A DNA stretch of 64,000 nt, taken from Brevibacterium sp. W7.2. Lineage in GTDB: Bacteria > Actinomycetota > Actinomycetes > Actinomycetales > Brevibacteriaceae. The position numbers and the translations under genes are program-made. The notes beneath the pieces were generated by a model. It was not told the DNA's origin. It saw nothing but the letters and a program-made list of their open reading frames with translations, and searched no databases. Location of the stretch: positions 2,294,001 to 2,358,000 of the forward strand of contig NZ_CP073089.1 of assembly GCF_018137945.1 (NCBI RefSeq), read 5' to 3'. Shown piece after piece: positions 28,349-36,557 of the stretch. The stretch's first letter is position 1; each line of letters begins with the position of its first letter.

Positions 28349-28933
28349 ATGACGACCGTTTATCTCTCCGGTGATCCCAAGTCCGATGAACTCCTCGCCG
28401 AGGATCCCTTTGCTCTGCTCACAGGCATGCTGCTCGATCAGCAGGTCCCGATGGAGGTCGCGTTCGCTGGTCCGGCGAAGCTCGCTGAGCGCCTGGGCAG
28501 GCTCGACGTCGCCGAGATCGCGGAGATGAACCCGGACGAATTCCTCGAAAAGTTCGCGGAGAAGCCTGCCGTGCATCGGTTCCCGAAGTCGATGGCCGCC
28601 AGAGTGCAGAAACTCGCTGAGGCCATCGTCGACGACTACGACGGTGACACCGCGGCGATCTGGACCCGTGGAGAGCCGACCGGCGCCGAGGTGCTCAAGC
28701 GTTTGAAGAATCTGCCCGGTTTCGGGGAGCAGAAGGCGAAGATCTTCCTCGCGCTTCTCGGCAAGCAGTTCGGTCTCACGGCACCTGGTTGGCGCGAGGC
28801 AGCCGGTGTCTATGGTGAGGATGGCAGCCGTCGTTCGATCGCCGATGTCGTCGACGAGGGAACTCTCCAAGAGGTCCGAGCATTCAAGAAGCAGGCCAAG
28901 GCCGCCGCGAAGGCCGAGAAGGCAGCGAAGTAG
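28349..28933 (+). CDS. HhH-GPD-type base-excision DNA repair protein
   Basis: 194 residues. FALLTGMLLDQQVPMEVAFA at the N-terminus and the helix-hairpin-helix LKNLPGFGEQKAKIFLALLG (about 116-135) place it in the endonuclease III/AlkA superfamily. Downstream, GWREAAGVYGEDGSRRSIADV replaces the standard GPD segment; the Asp of SIADV is the likely catalytic acid, and there is no Lys before it in the EndoIII position, so a monofunctional glycosylase is more likely than a lyase. No iron-sulfur cysteines. The C-terminus is a Lys/Ala tail that may bind DNA. Confidence 0.85.
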   Translation: MTTVYLSGDPKSDELLAEDPFALLTGMLLDQQVPMEVAFAGPAKLAERLGRLDVAEIAEMNPDEFLEKFAEKPAVHRFPKSMAARVQKLAEAIVDDYDGDTAAIWTRGEPTGAEVLKRLKNLPGFGEQKAKIFLALLGKQFGLTAPGWREAAGVYGEDGSRRSIADVVDEGTLQEVRAFKKQAKAAAKAEKAAK

Positions 28934-28974
28934 AGTCGGGTTCCCGTCGACGGCAGTTCTCGGCCAGCTGACAT

Positions 28975-29048
28975 TTCCAGGGCGGCGTGGTCAGTTGTGG
29001 TGTCGCTCGGGTGATTGTTCCACGGCGGCTTGGTCGGCTGCGGTGCCG
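28975..29048. repeat. 31-bp degenerate direct repeat
   Basis: 28975-29005 and 29018-29048 match at 25 of 31 positions (TTCCA-GGCGGC--GGTC-G-TG). They are the only visible feature in the 188-bp gap between the HhH gene and the HNH gene, which converge here. Confidence 0.6.
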
Positions 29049-29121
29049 TTGAGACGACGGTTCCACAGCCACAGGTTCACAGCTACAAGTTGGGTTCGGG
29101 CACAGTTGTCCCCTGGCCCGG

Positions 29122-31644
29122 TCAGTCGGGTGGTCGACTCGACCCGTTCGCACCCGACTCACCCCCACCGGCATCATCAGGCCCGCCCGTGCCACTGAGG
29201 TCGTCGAAGAGAGTGCTCATGATGTCCTCGGCAAGGAACCGGGGATGGAAGATCGGTTCCCGGGCAGGATCGACCGATGCCGGTGGCACCCAGGCAGGGC
29301 GCCCATTGGTCATCATCCGCATCTCCCACTCCGACCGGTCCATCAGATGATGATGAGCACTGCACGCCAGAGCCAGATTGTTGATCTCCGTCAACCCTCC
29401 CCGGGCGTGCGGGATCACATGATTGGCATCACACCACCCCGGAGGGGCATCACACCCCGGGAACGTACACCCCTTGTCACGGGCCGTGACCACCGCGATC
29501 TGCTGCTTATTGGCAAACCGTTTCTCCGTGAGCACCTGCACCGTTTTCGCCTTCTGAGACACCAGATGGAAGAACACCTGCCCCTGCAACCCCCGGGCCT
29601 GCAGTTCACCGATCGGGATCGGCGTCTCAACCCCGGTCGTGCCTTCCCCGGTGCCGTGGGCCAGATCCTCAGCCGTCGCGGTCACGACGAGCGCGTAAGG
29701 AGTCCCGGACCCGGCCTGGTCCATGCTGATCCGCGAGACCAGAGTCGCGAACCGTTCATAGATCCACGCCCTGGCTGTCGGCTGCTCAGCGGTCAGATCG
29801 ACCCGGGACCCGTCAGCACGCACCCCGACACCCACGAGGAACTCACTGTCCCCGGACTCACCGGCCGCCTCGCCGGGGTTGGAGCCGGCGGGGTTGGCAG
29901 CGCCGTCGGGGGTGTCCGCGCCGGCAGAGCTGTCAGGGTTCGTTATCCCATTGACGCGTGGGCCGTTGGGGTCGGTAGTGCCGTTGGAGCTAGTGGTGAC
30001 GTCTGTGTCTGCTCGGTCCCAGGCTGGGGCCTGGCCGACGGTCGGTAGGGGTGCGTCGAACCGGTCACCGTGCAGCACGGAATCGACAACGTCGAACAGA
30101 GACTCCTGACCTCCGACAGCACTGTCGCCACCACCGTGATCACCGTCAGCGCAACCGTCATCAGTAGGTGCTCCGACGACACCGTCACCACGGTTCCCGC
30201 AGGCACCCGAACCATCGGAGTCGGCGAGTGCCCCGAAGGCACTGCCGTCACTGTCGGTGTGGGTTGTGTCCTGGTCTGGGGTGGATTCGTTCGCGGATTT
30301 GATCCGCGAGGTCAGCAACCCGTTCAACGCCGCCCCCGAAACAGGGTCGAGGAGACCATTGAGCACCCAGTCACCATTGCGTTTCGGTCGCATCGTCACC
30401 GCATAATCACTGCGCGGAGTCTCCTCGACCGGTTTCTTCCCATCCGGGTCGATATACCCCAGCATCCGATTAAAGATCGCACGAATATCAGCCACCCGCA
30501 CCGTCGGCGCATAGGCGACGAGGCGTTTCTCCACATCCGCCCGCTGCTCGGCACTCACCCAGTCAGGCAGGGCGGCCAGGCAGTCATCAATGGTCTTCGC
30601 CTGCCCCGCCGACAACGCACCCGTGTGCAGGGCTTCGGAGACTTCGGGACACAAGGGTTTCAGGGCCTGCCCGGCCAGATCCACCCGCCCACCAAGGTTC
30701 TTGGCCATCTCGGCCCGCCGGTGGGCTTCTGTCCGGGTGAGGTTGAGTCGGTCCTGGATGAGGGACTTCGTGTCCTTCGCCCCCGTATCCGCCGGTGTCC
30801 CCACCCGGTCGTAGACGGACAGGGCGAGGATCGACAGGGCTTCCGAGACCCGAGAGAGGGCTTCGGCCCCGTCGACGAGGAGGAGTGCCTCGTCGGGTCC
30901 CATGGGTTTGTCGAAGGACCGCAGTTGGGCATCGAGGTGCATGAGGGTGGTGATGCCGGTGGTGACTTCCGGGGCGAACGCGGACAGGTCCGCCCACGCC
31001 CTGCCGGTGAAGAGGGGGTGTCGGCTCACCCAGGCGGGCACGTCGGTGTCCCCGTCCAACGCGGCAGCCGCCGCAGCGATCTCAGCGATCTCGGTCTCAG
31101 CGCGGCGCTGTTCCTCGTCCTCGACTGACGGGGCATCCGTCGGAGTCGAATCCCCACCGGCGGCATCAGTGGTGTGGCGGCGGGCCACAGGACGGTCATG
31201 CTCGGTCACGGGACCGTTTGCGGCATCGTAGGCACCACCGGTGGCATCGTCGTAGCCAGAAGGCTCGTTGCAACGCCCGTTGGCGCTCGTAGGGTCAGCA
31301 CCGGCGGAACCGAGTTGGTCAGCATCACTACCGTCGACGGCATTGTCATCACTGTCGTCGTCGACGTTATCGAAGTAGGTGCTCTCCGGCTCGGGTTCGG
31401 GATCCTCGGCGGGTGGGGCGGAGGCGAGGCCGGCGAAAGTGTCGGCGAGGGGGTGTCCGGTGAGGTCGATGCCGGCGTTGGTGAGCTGATCGAACAGCGA
31501 CTCGGCGTTCGGGGTGTCACCAGAACATGGGGAGGACTCCGGCGCCGAAGGCCCGCCCGTATGCGCACCCGCGGCGTCGTTGCCGGGGGTGGGGTGCTTG
31601 CGGCTCGGGGTGAGAGTCATGGTGCTCAGGGGTCCATTCGCCAT
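29122..31644 (-). CDS. DUF222 / HNH endonuclease signature protein (13E12 repeat family)
   Basis: 840 residues from ATG 31644, or 832 from ATG 31620. A DUF222 domain (about 190-420; MAKNLGGRVDLAGQALKPL, LSAGQAKTIDDCLAALP) is followed by long disordered tracts and a C-terminal HNH domain: CTFPGCDAPPGWCDANHVIP, then CSAHHHLMD. Such genes are multicopy in many actinobacteria and are often read as endonuclease-like, but their job is not known. The N-terminal 190 residues and a segment at about 450-610 are Gly/Asp/Asn/Thr-rich and differ from the host average. A near-consensus promoter lies in front. It stands alone on the minus strand. Confidence 0.88.
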   Translation of the reverse strand: MANGPLSTMTLTPSRKHPTPGNDAAGAHTGGPSAPESSPCSGDTPNAESLFDQLTNAGIDLTGHPLADTFAGLASAPPAEDPEPEPESTYFDNVDDDSDDNAVDGSDADQLGSAGADPTSANGRCNEPSGYDDATGGAYDAANGPVTEHDRPVARRHTTDAAGGDSTPTDAPSVEDEEQRRAETEIAEIAAAAAALDGDTDVPAWVSRHPLFTGRAWADLSAFAPEVTTGITTLMHLDAQLRSFDKPMGPDEALLLVDGAEALSRVSEALSILALSVYDRVGTPADTGAKDTKSLIQDRLNLTRTEAHRRAEMAKNLGGRVDLAGQALKPLCPEVSEALHTGALSAGQAKTIDDCLAALPDWVSAEQRADVEKRLVAYAPTVRVADIRAIFNRMLGYIDPDGKKPVEETPRSDYAVTMRPKRNGDWVLNGLLDPVSGAALNGLLTSRIKSANESTPDQDTTHTDSDGSAFGALADSDGSGACGNRGDGVVGAPTDDGCADGDHGGGDSAVGGQESLFDVVDSVLHGDRFDAPLPTVGQAPAWDRADTDVTTSSNGTTDPNGPRVNGITNPDSSAGADTPDGAANPAGSNPGEAAGESGDSEFLVGVGVRADGSRVDLTAEQPTARAWIYERFATLVSRISMDQAGSGTPYALVVTATAEDLAHGTGEGTTGVETPIPIGELQARGLQGQVFFHLVSQKAKTVQVLTEKRFANKQQIAVVTARDKGCTFPGCDAPPGWCDANHVIPHARGGLTEINNLALACSAHHHLMDRSEWEMRMMTNGRPAWVPPASVDPAREPIFHPRFLAEDIMSTLFDDLSGTGGPDDAGGGESGANGSSRPPD

Positions 31645-32140
31645 TGTCCATGTCTTGTGACCTATTATACACCTGTGTGGAGTGTGTCAAGATGTTTCTT
31701 TGTTTTTTGTTCGACTATTTTTTCGGTGTTCTAGGTGCTTCGATTCCTAGAGCAAGCAGTGTTGTCTCAGTGCCGATGTGTGTCGCGACATCTGTGTCAG
31801 CAGAGGTTCGTGTGCGCCGGGGTGGGTCAACGCTACAGGTCGGCACAGACACGACCACACAACAGACACGTCCACACGAGAGACGTCTGCCAGGCTCGTG
31901 ACAGCAGTACGCGCCGACCGTTGACGACGGCGGTTCGGGCAATGAATGCTGGACGAGTAAGCACCGCTGGTCGGACGATGACCGCGGGTCGAACAATGCC
32001 CGCCGGTCGAATAACGACCGGCGATCGAACAATGGCCCATGGTCGAGCCGCTAACCCAGCGATCGGCAATCGAGCGGCGAACTCAGCGCTTGGCAGTCGA
32101 GGCGCAGACTCAGTCAGCGCTCAACGGCCGACCCGCGAAC
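31645..32140. other. 496-bp gene-free stretch between ctaG-like and HNH genes
   Basis: No ORF here has coding character. It holds, from left to right, the HNH promoter, an A+T-rich tract with T-runs near 31700-31730, a plain segment with direct TGTGTC motifs, and then the repeat block described at 31930-32163. Confidence 0.6.
31664..31690 (-). promoter_or_regulatory. near-consensus sigma-70-type promoter of the HNH gene
   Basis: Minus strand: TTGACA (31685-31690) and TATAAT (31664-31669), both perfect hexamers, with a 15-bp spacer, one or two bases shorter than ideal. Predicted start is about 13 bases before ATG 31644. The surrounding 100 bp are clearly A+T-richer than the genome. Confidence 0.65.
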
Positions 32141-32163
32141 TCAGCGCTCGGCAGTCGAGCCGC
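31930..32163. repeat. seven 18-bp units followed by three ~26-bp units
   Basis: From 31930 to 32055 the sequence divides into seven degenerate 18-bp units around GGTCGAACAATG. Then a second family, AACTCAGCGCTCGGCAGTCG-type, occurs at 32053-32078, 32080-32105 and 32138-32163; the last copy overlaps the 3' end of the ctaG-like gene and encodes its final residues. Confidence 0.7.
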
Positions 32164-33109
32164 GGCCCTCACTCTCGGCGAGCTGTCGGAGGTAGTCGTT
32201 GTAGGCGTCCAGCTCCTTGTCGCCGTGCATCGCAACTTCACGGTCACGGATCTTGTTGTTCTTCGACTCCTGACGGAACCACGTGATGAGGATGATGAGG
32301 AGAATGATGACGGCAGGACCCTCGCCGTACGCCCACGCAATCCCACCGGCGAGTTTCTGATCTTCCATGGGGTCGATCCCCCACCTCGGCGGGAGTTGGG
32401 CGAACCGATCGACCAAGGGCAGCGCCGCCATCATGACGATGACACCGAAGAACGCGTGCAGACCGGCCTCCATGAAGGAATGGAAGATGCGGACGACGTG
32501 CGATTCGGGGACGGGAAGCGGGTCGGCAGGGATGAGCGTTGCGTTGAAGACGATTCCCGTGAAGAGGAAGACGAGTTCGAGCGCGATGTGGACGCCGATG
32601 CCCTGGTTGAAGACCCAGCTCGCGGCGTCGGAGAGATAGAGGCCATAGAAGAGGGCGAGGAACAGCGGGATCGAGAACAGCGGGTGGACGATGATCTTGC
32701 CCGGCCACGATCGCAGGCCGAAGATGGCCGTTCTCAGGACCATCCGGCCCGGCAGATTCCGCGGTGTCGAGCGGAGCAGGAGCGTTCCGGGAGCGCCGAG
32801 GAGGAGCAGCGGCGGCACGGCCATCATGAGGGTCATCTGCTGGAACATGAAGGCCGAGAACATGACCTGGCCGTAGCCTTCGATCGCGAGTCCCATGGTC
32901 GCGGCGAGGAGCAGGCAGCCGATGAGGAAGAGGATCCCCCGCCATGCCGGCCACGGGCGCTTCTGGACGGCGAGACGGATCCATCCGATGACGTAGGCGA
33001 GAGCGACGAGACCCGCGATGACGGGTATGACGGGTATCGGCTGCAGGTCGAAGCCGAGAAATGCTTTCAGGGACGGCGTTGCGGTCGGAATCCACGCCAG
33101 GTCAGTCAT
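32141..33109 (-). CDS. CtaG (caa3-type) cytochrome c oxidase assembly-like membrane protein
   Basis: 322 residues with about seven to eight membrane helices. MFSAFMFQQMTLMMAVPPLL, LLLRSTPRNLPGRMVLR and IFHSFMEAGLHAFFGVIVMM are Caa3_CtaG signatures; conserved His residues in HPLFSIP and HSFMEAGLHAFFG may bind copper. These proteins deliver copper to the CuA/CuB centres of cytochrome oxidase in Bacillus; in actinobacteria the family is often part of copper handling. The C-terminal 40 residues are charged and cytosolic. Single gene, minus strand. Confidence 0.88.
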   Translation of the reverse strand: MTDLAWIPTATPSLKAFLGFDLQPIPVIPVIAGLVALAYVIGWIRLAVQKRPWPAWRGILFLIGCLLLAATMGLAIEGYGQVMFSAFMFQQMTLMMAVPPLLLLGAPGTLLLRSTPRNLPGRMVLRTAIFGLRSWPGKIIVHPLFSIPLFLALFYGLYLSDAASWVFNQGIGVHIALELVFLFTGIVFNATLIPADPLPVPESHVVRIFHSFMEAGLHAFFGVIVMMAALPLVDRFAQLPPRWGIDPMEDQKLAGGIAWAYGEGPAVIILLIILITWFRQESKNNKIRDREVAMHGDKELDAYNDYLRQLAESEGRGSTAER

Positions 33110-33354
33110 GTTGCGTACGGCACCTATCTCACACGGGTCTCGCTGTCTCAGCGAGTAGGTCTGACGACTAGGTTACTCCCCTGTCAGAGCCGGCGAGTGA
33201 ACAGCCGACTCGTGAGCAGGTTATCCACAGATTCAACTGCGTCTGTTCTCAATCCGTGAGTTCTCGCATAATGTGGGACACCCTGGCGCCTGGCCATCAG
33301 AGGTGCCGTCGGCACGAACCGCAGTGTCAGCATCACGGACCACAGAGGCGTGGA

Positions 33355-34002
33355 ATGAGAACCGGAATCGCTACACCAGCTCGTCGAACCACCATCCGTC
33401 GCCATCTCCGCACGGTTGCCGCAATCGCGGCTGTGGCCGCCGTCGGCGCGGTCATCTCGGGGTGCGAGGACAATTCTCCGGTTGCAGCGCCGACGTCGAC
33501 TCTTCCTGCGGCAGATCCCTCGGCCGGAGCGTCGACGCCGACCGTCCCCGAATACACCACCGACCTCGACCTCACCGACGACGAGAAGAAGGCGGTCGAT
33601 GGGGCGCTGGAGGCGTTCGAGGGGTACATCGAGACGATGAACCGTGTATTTAGCTCTGGCGGTGAAGATATGGAAGGAGTCGATAAGTACGCCGCCGACA
33701 GTTCGCTCGAGGCTCTAGAGAGCAGCGCGAACGAGCTAAAGAAGAACGGGGAGTATATGGCCGGGGAATACGACTACTTCGACCTTCGTGTCGATGAAGT
33801 CAAACTGAAGCAGGATGAAGCCGGATCGAACGAGGTCACGCTTCTTTACTGCTCAAACGATTCTAACCGGGCAGTAGTAAAACTAGGCGAGCCGTTACCG
33901 TCTCAATCGCCACAGAGCCTAACGATCAGGCATACCGCTACTGAGAAGGACTCAGGATGGGTTATCACTAACCAGGAACTGTGGAGCAAGTCGTGCGAGT
34001 AA
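33355..34002 (+). CDS. secreted lipoprotein, unknown function, composition-mosaic
   Basis: 215 residues from ATG 33355. A long basic N-region (RRTTIRRHLRT), a hydrophobic helix and the lipobox AVISGC with Cys37 mark a lipoprotein. A Pro/Ala/Ser/Thr linker (about 40-65) leads to an acidic helical domain (LTDDEKKAVDGALEAFEGYI). Up to about base 33645 codons are host-like; after it they become distinctly A+T-richer (tat, gta, tta, aaa) to the end of the gene. The next gene overlaps its stop. No family recognised. Confidence 0.75.
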   Translation: MRTGIATPARRTTIRRHLRTVAAIAAVAAVGAVISGCEDNSPVAAPTSTLPAADPSAGASTPTVPEYTTDLDLTDDEKKAVDGALEAFEGYIETMNRVFSSGGEDMEGVDKYAADSSLEALESSANELKKNGEYMAGEYDYFDLRVDEVKLKQDEAGSNEVTLLYCSNDSNRAVVKLGEPLPSQSPQSLTIRHTATEKDSGWVITNQELWSKSCE

Positions 34003-34826
34003 TCGTTAAGTCCCTGGCCGTCTTCATCGCAGTATTTGTAGCGGCGATCACTGTTTCGCCCACATCGATAGCGGCCAAGGGACCCGGTTGCGACGCGCTC
34101 AATGAACGAAACTGTGGCATAGTCCAACCACCCGCTCCCCCAGGTCCACCCGGCGGAGGCGGCGGTGACGGAGGAGGCTCCGGAGGAGGCGGGGGCTCCG
34201 GCGGAGGCGGATCCGGAGGCGGCGGTTCCGGCGATGGTGACGGTGACGGGCGGCCGGACTGCGTCTACGAAGAGCTCGGCTATATCTGCGCTGACCTGCC
34301 CGGAGGCGGTGGCGGAGGGGGCGGAGGAGGTCCGGCGCGACCAGCACCGCCGACGGAGATTCCCGAATCGCAGTTCCAGACATTCGACATCCCCGCGCCG
34401 ACCATTCACGCCTGGCCCAAGGACTGGGCGGTCATCGGCAAACCCGCCGCCTTCTGGACGAACGCCGACGTCAGCTACATCGACATGACCCTCCTCACCT
34501 ACTCCGTGCAGGTGAAGGTGACTCCGGAGAAGTACAGCTGGAACTTCGGCGACGGCACCGGCGCGACGACCACAACCAAGGGCTCGAAACCGCAGCCCGG
34601 CGACAAGCCGGAGATCGGCCACGACTTCCAAGAGGTCGGACCGACCACCGTCGAGATGACGACGACGTTCACCGGCGAATTCTCCGTCGACGGCGGACCC
34701 TGGATCCCCATCGACGGCTACGCCTATGTCGCCAGCAACGAGCTGACCATCGACGTCTACCGATTTCACCGCTACCTCGTCGACGAGGACTGCAATGCGA
34801 ATCCGAATGGTCCGGACTGCAATTGA
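33981..34826 (+). CDS. secreted Gly-rich protein with PKD-like domain
   Basis: 281 residues from GTG 33981 (AGGAA site just upstream), overlapping the lipoprotein stop by 22 bases; GTG 33996 is an alternative. Signal peptide about 5-32 (SLAVFIAVFVAAITVSPTSI). Residues 50-115 are mostly Gly with Ser, Asp and Pro, broken by a Cys pair (PDCVYEELGYICADL). The second half has a PKD-like fold: YSWNFGDGTGATTTTKG and EIGHDFQEVGPTTVEMTTTF. It ends DEDCNANPNGPDCN. Probably a wall-associated binding protein acting with the lipoprotein. The first 120 bases share the lower G+C of the upstream gene. Confidence 0.75.
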   Translation: MEQVVRVIVKSLAVFIAVFVAAITVSPTSIAAKGPGCDALNERNCGIVQPPAPPGPPGGGGGDGGGSGGGGGSGGGGSGGGGSGDGDGDGRPDCVYEELGYICADLPGGGGGGGGGGPARPAPPTEIPESQFQTFDIPAPTIHAWPKDWAVIGKPAAFWTNADVSYIDMTLLTYSVQVKVTPEKYSWNFGDGTGATTTTKGSKPQPGDKPEIGHDFQEVGPTTVEMTTTFTGEFSVDGGPWIPIDGYAYVASNELTIDVYRFHRYLVDEDCNANPNGPDCN

Positions 34827-34991
34827 CTCGACTGCAGCTGAACTGACCGCAATTGACCTGCAGCGCAAATCAGTTCGTGCTCAACCGCGCACCCAGCACC
34901 CGCAGAACTCCCCCTGCCCGAAACCCGCAGTACGCCACGCGCCCGAAACCGCAAAACGACTGAAGTGGAGTCGCCCCCGACCCTCCCACGA

Positions 34992-35063
34992 CACCTGCTG
35001 AATCGCCGCCCGTTCCCCCGCGCGATCTCCCTCCGTTCGCACCTGCCGAATCGTCGCCAATTC
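34992..35063. repeat. 24-bp degenerate direct repeat
   Basis: CACCTGCTGAATCGCCGCCC at 34992 recurs as CACCTGCCGAATCGTCGCCA at 35040. The same 276-bp gap (34827-35102) also repeats CAATTGAC near 34820 and 34850 and GCCCGAAAC near 34917 and 34941. No gene is seen. Confidence 0.45.
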
Positions 35064-35102
35064 ACACAGGAAAACCTCAAGGCTCCCTGAGAGACTATCG
35101 CC

Positions 35103-36557
35103 ATGGTTTGCCGACTCACCGAGTTGCTCGTCGACTCACACTGGCGCGTTGTCATCATCGGCGCAGGTCAGGCCGGTCTCTCGGCCGCGCACTACCTCTG
35201 GCGCGATGGTTTGAAACCTGGTCGGGACTTCATCGTCCTCGACGCCAGCGACGGCCCCGGCGGTGCCTGGCGGCAGCGCTGGGAATCCCTGACGCTCGGT
35301 TCGACGAATCACATCGCCGACCTCCCCGGCTTCCCCCTCGGCGCCCCCGACCCATCCGTGCCGGCATCCGAGATCGTCACCGACTACTACTCCCGCTACG
35401 AGCAGGAACTCGAACTCTGCGTCGTCCGTCCCGCCGAGGTGGCCCACGTGACCTCGGACGACGCCGGTGCCGGACCGCTCAAACTCACCGTCATGCTCGA
35501 CGGCGAACGCGTCCACCTCACAAGCGACTACCTCATCAACGCGACGGGCACCTGGACCCACCCCTACGTCCCCTACGTACCCGGGATCGCCGAATTCGAG
35601 GGCAAACAGCTCCACACCGCCCAGTTCCGGGAGGTCGAGGACTTCCGCGGCCTGCGCACTCTCGTCGTCGGCGGCGGCATCTCCGCCACCCAGTTCCTCC
35701 TCGAACTCGCCACCGTCACCGACACCCTGTGGGCCACCCGCCGTCCACCGAACTTCACCGCCCGCGAATTCGACGGCAACTGGGGACTCGAGGTCGAACG
35801 CGCGGTGCGCTCCCGCACCCTCGCCGGACTCCCCCCGGCCAGCGTCGTCCGCACCACCGGGTTGCCGCTGCGCCGCGAATTCCTCGACGGCGTCGAATCC
35901 GGAGTCCTCGTCTCCCGTGGCATGTTCGATGAGATCCTCCCCCACGGCGTGCACTTCCCGGCCCGGCCCGCCGAGGAGGCGGTGACCTCCGAAGGCCTCG
36001 GCCCCTCCCACAGCGACCGTCTCGCCCTCCCCCAGTCGTGGCAACCGTTCCCCGAGGAGCGCATCGAAGAATTCGACGTCATCTTCTGGAACACCGGATT
36101 CCGCGCCGCCCTCAACCACCTCGCACCCCTCCACCTGCGCACCCGCGAGGGCGGCATCGCCATGGACACCGAGGTGGCCGTCCGAGACGATCACCGCATC
36201 TTCCTCGTCGGCTACGGTTCCGCGAGCTCGACGATCGGCGCAACCCGCGCCGGTCGCATCGCCGCCCGCGAACTCCTCAAACGCCTCGAGACCACCGCTG
36301 ACGGCGGCTCGGCCGGCCAGAGTCCCGCACCTTCCACTGCGACTGCGGACGGTCGAACGGCGGAACCACCTGCCGACACCGCTGAGAGGACCAATCATGA
36401 GAACCTCAGCGCTCAGGCAGCCGGCACCGAGGCGGCCGGCAGTAACGCGGCGACCGCTCGCCCCGACGAGTCCGTCCCCGCCGTCGCGCTCGACGCCGTA
36501 CCTCAGGCTCAGCGCCGGGCCGGAGCGACCGTCAGTTCAGCCCCGGCGGCGGAGTGA
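35103..36557 (+). CDS. FAD-dependent NAD(P)-binding monooxygenase-like protein
   Basis: 484 residues. The FAD motif VVIIGAGQAGLSAAHYL is near residue 16; GGAWRQRWESLTLGS follows; a second dinucleotide motif LVVGGGISATQFLLELA is near 183, as in flavin monooxygenases and putative oxidoreductases of the Trk/FMO-like group. ATGTW in the LINATGTWTHP segment is the FMO-type switch. The last 100 residues are a disordered Ala/Thr/Pro-rich tail of no known role. The 3' end overlaps the convergent lipoprotein gene by 26 bases. Substrate unknown. Confidence 0.82.
   Translation: MVCRLTELLVDSHWRVVIIGAGQAGLSAAHYLWRDGLKPGRDFIVLDASDGPGGAWRQRWESLTLGSTNHIADLPGFPLGAPDPSVPASEIVTDYYSRYEQELELCVVRPAEVAHVTSDDAGAGPLKLTVMLDGERVHLTSDYLINATGTWTHPYVPYVPGIAEFEGKQLHTAQFREVEDFRGLRTLVVGGGISATQFLLELATVTDTLWATRRPPNFTAREFDGNWGLEVERAVRSRTLAGLPPASVVRTTGLPLRREFLDGVESGVLVSRGMFDEILPHGVHFPARPAEEAVTSEGLGPSHSDRLALPQSWQPFPEERIEEFDVIFWNTGFRAALNHLAPLHLRTREGGIAMDTEVAVRDDHRIFLVGYGSASSTIGATRAGRIAARELLKRLETTADGGSAGQSPAPSTATADGRTAEPPADTAERTNHENLSAQAAGTEAAGSNAATARPDESVPAVALDAVPQAQRRAGATVSSAPAAE

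Noticed and set aside
29122..31644. HNH gene as a homing endonuclease, intron or insertion sequence
   Set aside because: No interrupted host gene, terminal inverted repeats or target duplication; DUF222 domain places it in the 13E12 family.
31930..32055. Possible CRISPR array
   Set aside because: 18-bp units are contiguous with no unique spacers and no cas genes nearby.
31735..32286. 183-residue plus-strand ORF in the repeat-rich gap
   Set aside because: The apparent protein repeats (AGRTMTAGRTMPAGR) only mirror the 18-bp DNA repeat; no start signals and no family character.
33221..33229. TTATCCACA, a perfect DnaA box between ctaG-like and lipoprotein genes
   Set aside because: It is single; an origin would need a cluster and dnaA/dnaN neighbours, none of which are present.
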